Shown: positions 31,691-37,203 of the stretch, piece after piece | Position numbering within the stretch: the first letter of the stretch is position 1 | Layout: the number at the start of each line of letters is the position of its first letter | Source: a virus | Direction: 5' to 3' (one strand) | IMG/VR virus record: IMGVR_UViG_3300033571_030147 | Coordinates: 1-37,203 of that record | DNA length: 37,203 bases | Position numbers and translations under genes: made by a program | The notes under the pieces: generated by a model | Databases searched by the model: none | The model's input: only the letters and a program-made list of their open reading frames with translations | What the model was told of the DNA's origin: nothing

Positions 31691-31983
31691 TGCGTGACTC
31701 CAAGAAAACGGGCTGGGCGCTGGCAGCAGGACCGCTCGCGTCCTGCTTGTGCTCGTGTGTCGTTGGGGCGAAGGAGGCGCTCGGACGGCGTTGGAAACCC
31801 AGCAACCAGCGTTAAGCGCGAAAAGATATCTTTCCGCAGCATCCCGGCACCCCGGCTGCCCGATGGGGTACAGACACGGCCCGGTTCGGAAGGCCGCTCC
31901 CGCAAGTACTCTTTCCGTCGCGGCGCGATCGCTTGTGACGACCGCGGCCAGCTCGGGACCGCCTCCCTGCGCCTCTCCCGCAT
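31687..31983 (-). CDS. Small Arg/Pro-rich basic protein
   Basis: 98 residues from ATG 31983. Support comes from a GGAGG 4 bases upstream and a 4-base ATGA overlap with the ferritin-like start. The product is very basic (MRERRREAVPSWPRSSQ; RRKEYLRERPSEPGR), with few hydrophobic residues and no known domain; it may bind nucleic acid. The composition is unusual, so it could also be a chance frame. An AAAGATATCTTT site falls inside it. Confidence 0.5.
   Translation of the reverse strand: MRERRREAVPSWPRSSQAIAPRRKEYLRERPSEPGRVCTPSGSRGAGMLRKDIFSRLTLVAGFPTPSERLLRPNDTRAQAGRERSCCQRPARFLGVTQ
31822..31833. repeat. AAAGATATCTTT dispersed palindrome
   Basis: Exact copy in the doubtful basic ORF, about 132 bases before the ferritin-like start. 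Confidence 0.7.
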
Positions 31984-32019
31984 ATGTCCTCCGTGTGGGG
32001 CAGAACCGTCACGAAAAGT

Positions 32020-32691
32020 CTATGCCGTCTCGATAACGGGCGCAACGGGCAGCTTGGCCTGCAAACAGCCCTGCAGCGTGTGCATCTTGCGGAGCGAACG
32101 CCCCTCGGCCGACCACCCTTTAAGAAACGCGCGGTCCTCCCGACCATGCAGCTCGTGGCCGTAAAGCCAGCCCACCAGGAGCACGACGTAGGGCGCCAGG
32201 CACTCTTCGCCGTGGGCCCGCTCGGTCAGACCAAACACGTAGACGATGTCGCGCATCTTTTCGAGCGGCATGTCGCGCTCGTGGGTCAGGCACAGCTTCA
32301 TCGCCGTGTCCTCGTCAAAGACCCAGCCCTTGGGCGGCTCGGAGCCCTTGGTGTCGACCGGAACCTTGCCGTCGAGCAGATAACAGTCCACGCCGTTGTC
32401 ACCGGCGAACTTGTTCTGGTTGCGCAGCTCGCGACGCGTTACGAAAGCGTTGAAACCGCCCGCGCCCAGGAAGTCGCCCCACTTCGAAAGCGCCGCCTCG
32501 ACGCCCATGCCGACGTACTGGTTTTCGCCGCGCTCCTGCTCGCGCAGGGCAAGCTGGTCGGGGCTGCCTGTGAAGATCTTCGAGCGACCCACGGGCAGCC
32601 TGGCCTGCTCTGCGTGATGCGCCACCAGCTTTCGTTCTTCCTGCGTAAACTCAACCGCAATTGTCTCGTACCGGCACGCCGTTGCCGACAT
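32020..32691 (-). CDS. Hypothetical protein, possible PD-(D/E)XK nuclease-like fold
   Basis: 223 residues, ATG at 32691 with AGGAGG 5 bases upstream. The segment E-x-A-L-S-K-W-G-D near 71-79, NGVDCYLLDGKVPVDTKGS near 97-117, and a helical region after it resemble the E, D, D-x-K order of restriction-endonuclease-like folds. The DTK triplet would hold the metal-binding Asp and Lys. The assignment is tentative because many unrelated proteins fit this pattern. It is the first gene after a sigma70-like promoter. Confidence 0.6.
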   Translation of the reverse strand: MSATACRYETIAVEFTQEERKLVAHHAEQARLPVGRSKIFTGSPDQLALREQERGENQYVGMGVEAALSKWGDFLGAGGFNAFVTRRELRNQNKFAGDNGVDCYLLDGKVPVDTKGSEPPKGWVFDEDTAMKLCLTHERDMPLEKMRDIVYVFGLTERAHGEECLAPYVVLLVGWLYGHELHGREDRAFLKGWSAEGRSLRKMHTLQGCLQAKLPVAPVIETA

Positions 32692-32733
32692 AACGCCTCC
32701 TGCGGCCGCGCGACGAATTCACGCGGTGGCACG

Positions 32734-32761
32734 AGTGTAGCGCGACCCGTGTATAGGTCAA
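32734..32761 (-). promoter_or_regulatory. Sigma70-like promoter upstream of the nuclease-like gene
   Basis: On the minus strand TTGACC (32756-32761; 5 of 6 to the -35 consensus) is followed after 16 bases by TACACT (32734-32739; 4 of 6 to the -10). It lies in one of the few intergenic gaps (76 bases), 43 bases upstream of the ATG at 32691. It would let host RNA polymerase read the nuclease-like, basic and ferritin-like genes. Confidence 0.5.
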
Positions 32762-32767
32762 GCGAAA

Positions 32768-33484
32768 CTACAACCGTTCCAGAATGGTCGAGACGATCGG
32801 ATGCCGTACGACGTCGCTGTTGGCAAACTGTATCGCCGTAATGTTCTTGGCCTTCTCCAGCTTACCAACGACTTCTTTGAGCGGAGGCGGTGAGAACGGC
32901 AGGTCGGACTGCTGCGGGTCGCCTGTGATAATCATCTTGCTGCTCTCGCCGAAGCGCGACAGAAACAGCTTGAGCTGGCCGTAGGTCGCGTTCTGGGCCT
33001 CGTCAAAGACGCAGATGGCGTTGTTGAACGTGCGACCCCGCATGTAGCACAAGGGCGCCAGCACCACGGCCTTGTTGATCAGCTCCCGCTTGGCCGACTG
33101 CTTGCCGACCAGGGCGTCCATGGCGTCGTACAGCGGCTGCATGTACGGGTTGACCTTCTCGCCAAAGGTGCCCGGGAGATAGCCCAGCTTCTCGCCCGCC
33201 TCGACGATCGGCCGGGTGAGCACGATCTTTTCGACCTGGTTGGTCAGTACGGCATTCAGCGCGTACGCCATTGCGAGAAACGTCTTGCCGGAACCGGCAG
33301 AGCCGAGAAGAAACGTGACGAGGTTATTTTCCAACGCTTCCCAGGCCGACTTCTGGGCTGGCGTGCGCCAGGTGATTTCAAGCGGCTGGCGCACCTGCTG
33401 TTCGCGGGTTTGCTGGCGCTCTTGTCGGCGGCGGGCTTTCTCAGCGGTTTTCTTTTCCGCGGCCCGCGCTGGTTGTTTCCGCAT
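32768..33484 (-). CDS. phoH: PhoH-family ATPase
   Basis: 238 residues, ATG at 33484 with AAGGA upstream. The N-terminal ~35 residues are charged. The P-loop GSAGSGKT (61-68) and Walker B ICVFDEAQN (157-165) are both present, with the following LSRFGESSKMIITGDPQQSD (176-194) block that is diagnostic for PhoH. PhoH proteins bind and hydrolyse ATP and are widespread in phages, particularly aquatic ones. Their role is unsettled, and RNA-related or phosphate-stress functions have been proposed. An AT-rich palindrome variant lies 32 bases before the start. Confidence 0.93.
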   Translation of the reverse strand: MRKQPARAAEKKTAEKARRRQERQQTREQQVRQPLEITWRTPAQKSAWEALENNLVTFLLGSAGSGKTFLAMAYALNAVLTNQVEKIVLTRPIVEAGEKLGYLPGTFGEKVNPYMQPLYDAMDALVGKQSAKRELINKAVVLAPLCYMRGRTFNNAICVFDEAQNATYGQLKLFLSRFGESSKMIITGDPQQSDLPFSPPPLKEVVGKLEKAKNITAIQFANSDVVRHPIVSTILERL

Positions 33485-33515
33485 GACGCCAGGATTCCTT
33501 TCCGTGGCAGGCGGG

Positions 33516-33527
33516 AAAGATATCTAT
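33516..33527. repeat. AAAGATATCTAT, one-mismatch form of the dispersed palindrome
   Basis: It overlaps the double stop (TAATAG) of the upstream gene and sits 32 bases before the PhoH ATG. It is the only dispersed-palindrome copy in an intergenic gap, so it is the best candidate for a regulatory site. Confidence 0.6.
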
Positions 33528-34096
33528 TACGACTTGCTCGGCTGCACTTCCTCGGGCCGAAGGTCTTCGCTTTTGCTGGGCTCGGGGCGCTTCACCTCGA
33601 CCTGCTTCGAGCACTCGTGCGACGGCTTCGCGCCGTTAACCACGGGCTCATCTTTCTTCTCGGTGAGCTTGTAGACGGTCGTGGCCGCCCACTTCACGGC
33701 GGCGCGCACCGACGAACCTTTGACCACCGTGTTGACCGGAGCGGGCATATTCTGCCCGCGCTTCTTTGCGGCAGCGTCCGCTGCCGCTTGGCCTTCCGAG
33801 TGGTACTTGTAGTTCGTGGGGAAAACACGCTTGGCTACCGGCGCACCGGCAGGCTTCGGCGCCATCTGCGTCATCGTCGGGCGACCGGAGGCCGGGAAAG
33901 CCGAGTTGGCGGCCTTCTTTTCTTTAGTCTTTTCCTTCTTCTTCTTGCTGCCGACCGGGCGGCAGGAGTCTTCGCTGTAAGGCGCCTTACCCGGCACCGG
34001 CTCGTAACCGGACCAGCAGCGCGCAGCCTTCATGGCGAGCTCAACGGCCGCCTGCTTCTCAGCCCACTGCGTGTAAAGTTCGCGAAAGTTCGACAT
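33527..34096 (-). CDS. Small Lys/Pro-rich protein with C-W-x-G-Y-x-P-V-P-G motif
   Basis: 189 residues. I chose the ATG at 34096 because GGAGG is 5 bases upstream. Residues about 26-45 contain RCWSGYEPVPGKAPYSEDSC, a compact Cys/Trp motif I recall in small proteins of aquatic phages and algal viruses, normally of unknown function. A basic Lys-rich region follows (GSKKKKEKTKEKKAA), then a disordered Pro/Ala tail ending in a double stop. Only the motif is likely to fold, perhaps around a metal or disulfide. I treat the function as unknown. Confidence 0.78.
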   Translation of the reverse strand: MSNFRELYTQWAEKQAAVELAMKAARCWSGYEPVPGKAPYSEDSCRPVGSKKKKEKTKEKKAANSAFPASGRPTMTQMAPKPAGAPVAKRVFPTNYKYHSEGQAAADAAAKKRGQNMPAPVNTVVKGSSVRAAVKWAATTVYKLTEKKDEPVVNGAKPSHECSKQVEVKRPEPSKSEDLRPEEVQPSKS

Positions 34097-34097
34097 G

Positions 34098-37000
34098 TTA
34101 TCCTCCAAATGCGCCTACAACCTTGTTCCAACCATCGCTGGCCCAGCTTTTGGCCTTGTCGACACCGGCGGCGAGTTGCTTCTTAGAGTCTACCAGTTGC
34201 CGCCCCTGATTAATCATCTGCGCCAGTTGCGATTTCGGGTCGTCGAGCTGCTGACGAAGTTTCATGGCGTTGTTGTACGCCAGCTGCGCCTGCTCGGCCG
34301 TCTGGATGTTTTTGGGGTCGAGCGAGCGCAACATCGGAATGGCAATGAAGCTCGGCAGACTGGTGAGCTGCTTGAGCTGATCGACCTGCTTCAGCTTGCC
34401 CTCGACGTCGGCGTTGCCCGAGGCCAGGTTCCAGAGAGCGTTAAGTTTGCCGCCGACGCCGCCTCCGCCTGCCTGCGCGGTGATGTCCCCCACGACGTCC
34501 TTGGACAGAAGCGCCGAGAGGTCCACGCCGTCCTTGGGAATGTTCGCGCCAAAAAGCTTGGCCAGGCCGCCGATTCCGCTGCCGACCATTTGCTGTGCGC
34601 CGTCGCCAAGCATGCCTGAACCGGCAGCGCCCAAACCGGCAGCGCCCAGGCCGAGGACCGTAAATAACATGCCGTCCAGCCCGCCGCCCTCGCCGGAAGC
34701 ATTCATGAGCATTCCCACCAGCGCCAGCGGCAGGCCGATGCCGATCGCCGCCTTGGCCTCAGTGGGCAGATTGTTGAACTGGTCCATGATCCCGCCCATG
34801 TACTGACCGAACGCGTTGGGATCATTTTGCGCTGCACCTGCAGCAGGCGCGGCCTTCGCCGCCTGCGCAGCAAAGCTCTTGCGGGCGGCCTCATCGGTGG
34901 CCACGGCCGCAGGATTATCGACCGGCTCGCCGCGTTGCTGCGCATCGAGCCACTGGGTGTACTGCTTAACCTGCTCCGCGTTTTGCGGGTCAGAGCGCAC
35001 CAGATGCTGCATCGTCTTCTGCGCCTGCGTCTGAATCTGCTCGGGCGGTGCGTTGTCGCCAAACAGCTTCTCAAGCTGCTGCGCGCTGGTCTCATACTGC
35101 GCGGACTGATCTTTGCGATACGCGCCGGTGTACGTCTGCGCGTAAGCCACCTGCTGCGCCTCGAGCGCCTGTTGCTTGCTGCCTGTCTTCTGGAAAACGT
35201 CGTTGTACGCTGCCTGGCCCGCGCCAAGCGCCTGCGTCTCGATCGCGCCCGGCTTGCCGTCAGGCGTGCGATAAGCGTCGCTGCTCTGCATCCAGTTGTA
35301 AAAATCCGAATCTTCTTCGGTCCGAACGACGCCCTGCTGCCCAAGATCAGGTCGCCCCATCACCGGCGTTCCGACCTGGCCAGTTCCCTTACCTGCATTG
35401 ACCCTGGAAGCAGCGCCCGCAAACGCAGGCGAAATGCGATCCATGTCCAGAGTGCTGGCTGCGCCTGGCTGTTGCTGCTGCTCGGCAATCGCTTGCGCGT
35501 TAGGCTCTACCTCGCTCGCCTGGTCGTCGGCCTGCATTTGCGCGTCTCTGCGCGCGCCGTCGGCATACCCGGCCGCCGCACCCACGGCAACAGGCGGCGC
35601 GGCCGTGGCAACCGCCCGATTCAGCAGGCTGCTCGCGGGCGCCGCTGCGGTAGTCGCCTGCGTCGCGGCCGCGGTGGCAGGATAGACGCGATTAGCAAGC
35701 GCGGCGGGCGCGAGCGACCCGGCGGCGGTCCCCAAAAATCCGCCTGTCAAGCTATTGTTAAACAGTCCCGCGCCTGCATCCATTTGTTGCTGCGCGTCGT
35801 TCGAGCCAAAGGCTTCCGCAAGACCAGGCGCCGCGGTTGCCCCGCCAATCATCGCGCCGCCGTACCCCAACGCGCCAGGCAGCGTTGTGACGTTCAACGG
35901 ATTCAACGTCACCGCCGGGTTGAACATGTTGGCGCTGTTTGCAGCCGTATTCAGTCCGGCCATGGCGCCACCTGCCCGCGCAGCATTGAGCGCTCTGACC
36001 GTGTTAGCTGCAGTGCCCACACCACTGAGCGCCATCATGCCCGGCGCCGCTTGCGAGGCCGCGTCGCCTACGCCATACGTGACGTTGCTGAGCGCGCCCA
36101 GCGTCGAGGGCGACTCGTTGTAGCCCGCCTGCTCGTTCAGCCGCTGCTTCTCCCGGAGAATCGGGTCTACGGGAACAGTGGCGACCTGTTGCTGGCCGCC
36201 TGGACTCTTGACGATCTCGGCCTTGACGCCGTCGAAGCTGTCGCCCCGATCGAGCATATCGGTGACTTCTTTCGCCGTAGCAAACGCCTTGTCGGAATCG
36301 TTCACAGCCTGCGTCGAATAGGTATCCCAGTAGTCCTGGCGAACTCTTTCCTGATTCAACGCGCGTTGCCGCTCATCGTAGGCCGACGCCCGCGACAACT
36401 CTTCAGGCGTCATCCGGCGTTCGCCCAGCGTATTCGCCGCCTGCAGCGCGCGGTAATCCTTGAGCTCGGCGTCTGTAAACGGCTTGGGCGCGCTCCACGG
36501 CGACGTGAGCCACTTGCCCCACTGGCCAATGCCAGAGTTGATCGTGTTGCTAAGACCGGCGCCGCGAACGCCCTGGTTTTTCAAAGTCTGAGAAACAGCG
36601 CCCACGCCCTGCCCAACCGCCTGCCGCGCGGGATACGCCACGTTCTCGCCAAAGGAACGCGCACCACCGTCCGTCAGGTAGTCGGTGGCGGATAGCTGGT
36701 TGGCCCACCAGTCGCCCGATTCGGCGCGGGCCGCCGCTTCACTTCGCGCGCGGGCTTCCGCGAGCGCTGTCTGCCGAGCGCGCAGCTCCTGCTGAATCGG
36801 CGTAGGCGGCGCCGCGGGTGGCGGCGGCGCTGTTGCCTGCGCAAGCGCCTGGTTCTCCAGGTCGCGACCTGCCGCGCCATACGTGTTGTACGCATTCAAG
36901 GCGCTGGTTTGCGGATTGATGGGCGGCCTCGGAATCAAAGGCCGCGGGTCCGCCAGTCGCCGAGCCAAATCTACGGCGCGAGTCGCGTTCGCCGGTGGCT

Positions 37001-37203
37001 TGGGCGCACTAGGCGCGGCCTGCGCAAGCGCCTGGTTCTCCAGGTCGCGACCTGCCGCGCCATACGTGTTGTACGCTGTTAGCGCGTTGGTCCGCGGCTG
37101 CGGTTTTGGACTGCTTGCCGGACCTGGAATCAACGGCGTAGGGTCGGCCAGTCGCCGCGCGAAATTTACAGCGGGCGTTCTCGCGGGCGGCGCAGGAGGC
37201 GGA
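34098..37203 (-). CDS. Very large Ala/Gln-rich protein with N-terminal tandem repeats (5' end outside window)
   Basis: The frame is open from the right edge to a TAA at 34098-34100, at least 1035 residues. A TTG at 37133 is not a convincing start because coding sequence of the repeat type continues upstream to the window edge. The N-terminal part has a 61-residue repeat (ARRLADPRPLIP, AYNTYGAAGRDLENQALAQA). The middle is Ala/Gly/Gln-rich, with hydrophobic Gly-rich segments at about 370-480 and near the C-terminal third (IGIGLPLALVGMLMNAS, FTVLGLGAAGLGAAGSGML). A coiled coil-like charged tail ends it. It resembles phage internal virion or ejection proteins. I see no lytic transglycosylase motif in the part available. 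The role is inferred. Confidence 0.82.
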   Translation of the reverse strand, partial: PPPAPPARTPAVNFARRLADPTPLIPGPASSPKPQPRTNALTAYNTYGAAGRDLENQALAQAAPSAPKPPANATRAVDLARRLADPRPLIPRPPINPQTSALNAYNTYGAAGRDLENQALAQATAPPPPAAPPTPIQQELRARQTALAEARARSEAAARAESGDWWANQLSATDYLTDGGARSFGENVAYPARQAVGQGVGAVSQTLKNQGVRGAGLSNTINSGIGQWGKWLTSPWSAPKPFTDAELKDYRALQAANTLGERRMTPEELSRASAYDERQRALNQERVRQDYWDTYSTQAVNDSDKAFATAKEVTDMLDRGDSFDGVKAEIVKSPGGQQQVATVPVDPILREKQRLNEQAGYNESPSTLGALSNVTYGVGDAASQAAPGMMALSGVGTAANTVRALNAARAGGAMAGLNTAANSANMFNPAVTLNPLNVTTLPGALGYGGAMIGGATAAPGLAEAFGSNDAQQQMDAGAGLFNNSLTGGFLGTAAGSLAPAALANRVYPATAAATQATTAAAPASSLLNRAVATAAPPVAVGAAAGYADGARRDAQMQADDQASEVEPNAQAIAEQQQQPGAASTLDMDRISPAFAGAASRVNAGKGTGQVGTPVMGRPDLGQQGVVRTEEDSDFYNWMQSSDAYRTPDGKPGAIETQALGAGQAAYNDVFQKTGSKQQALEAQQVAYAQTYTGAYRKDQSAQYETSAQQLEKLFGDNAPPEQIQTQAQKTMQHLVRSDPQNAEQVKQYTQWLDAQQRGEPVDNPAAVATDEAARKSFAAQAAKAAPAAGAAQNDPNAFGQYMGGIMDQFNNLPTEAKAAIGIGLPLALVGMLMNASGEGGGLDGMLFTVLGLGAAGLGAAGSGMLGDGAQQMVGSGIGGLAKLFGANIPKDGVDLSALLSKDVVGDITAQAGGGGVGGKLNALWNLASGNADVEGKLKQVDQLKQLTSLPSFIAIPMLRSLDPKNIQTAEQAQLAYNNAMKLRQQLDDPKSQLAQMINQGRQLVDSKKQLAAGVDKAKSWASDGWNKVVGAFGG
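36835..36893 (-). repeat. 59-base direct repeat, copy 1, inside the large Ala/Gln-rich gene
   Basis: Identical to 37018-37076, 183 bases (61 codons) away and in the same reading frame. It encodes the NTYGAAGRDLENQALAQA segment. Identity at DNA level suggests recent duplication or gene conversion. Confidence 0.85.
37018..37076 (-). repeat. 59-base direct repeat, copy 2, inside the large Ala/Gln-rich gene
   Basis: Second exact copy of 36835-36893. A further partial unit (ARRLADPTPLIPG) follows toward the window edge, so the array probably continues outside. Confidence 0.85.

Noticed and set aside
1-37203. CRISPR arrays, insertion sequences or integrase/attachment sites
   Set aside because: No regularly spaced repeats, no transposase or recombinase motif and no tRNA end were seen in the window.

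Overview
The window looks like an internal piece of a large, GC-rich tailed-phage genome (Caudoviricetes, probably jumbo-sized). All 42 coding regions I can support lie on the minus strand, so transcription runs from high to low coordinates. They are packed end to end, often with 1-11 base overlaps or starts that touch the previous stop. Both window edges cut through genes. I see no tRNA, rRNA, CRISPR array, insertion sequence or integrase. I also recognise no terminase, portal or major capsid gene. The host is unknown. LPS-type glycosyltransferases weakly suggest a Gram-negative host.

In transcription order: (A) 37.2-33.5 kb holds a very large Ala/Gln-rich, probably virion, protein with 61-residue N-terminal repeats, then a small basic protein with a C-W-x-G-Y-x-P-V-P-G motif. 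(B) 33.5-31.2 kb holds a PhoH-type ATPase, a sigma70-like promoter, a possible PD-(D/E)XK nuclease, a small Arg-rich ORF and a ferritin-like protein. (C) 31.2-23.6 kb is a glycan-modification cluster: a GT8-like/methyltransferase fusion, a GT9-like heptosyltransferase, a HAD-like hexosyl-cluster protein, a GH130-like propeller and a GT25 transferase. It is interrupted by a multispan membrane protein, a small HAD phosphatase and an actin-fold ATPase with a membrane-anchored neighbour. Parts of this cluster are clearly less GC-rich than the rest. (D) 23.6-23.2 kb is a non-coding stretch of about 395 bases rich in hairpins. (E) 23.2-13.7 kb is a run of small membrane or exported proteins with four notable enzymes or domains: a membrane PAS protein, a 2H-phosphoesterase-like/DUF5661-like fusion, a matrixin metalloprotease with a cysteine switch and peptidoglycan-binding domain, and a papain-like cysteine protease. 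It is probably lysis, envelope and ejection related. (F) 13.3-5.1 kb holds a phage multisubunit RNA polymerase: a beta subunit fused to the N-terminal half of beta-prime in one 1471-residue chain, two small genes, then the C-terminal half of beta-prime. (G) 5.1-0 kb holds four further probable virion proteins.

The most unusual points are the beta/beta-prime fusion-plus-split polymerase that has lost both zinc sites, the matrixin and papain pair in a phage, the 2H-fold protein, and a 12-base palindrome (AAAGATATCTTT and one-mismatch forms) at seven places, far more often than such an AT-rich word should occur in GC-rich DNA.
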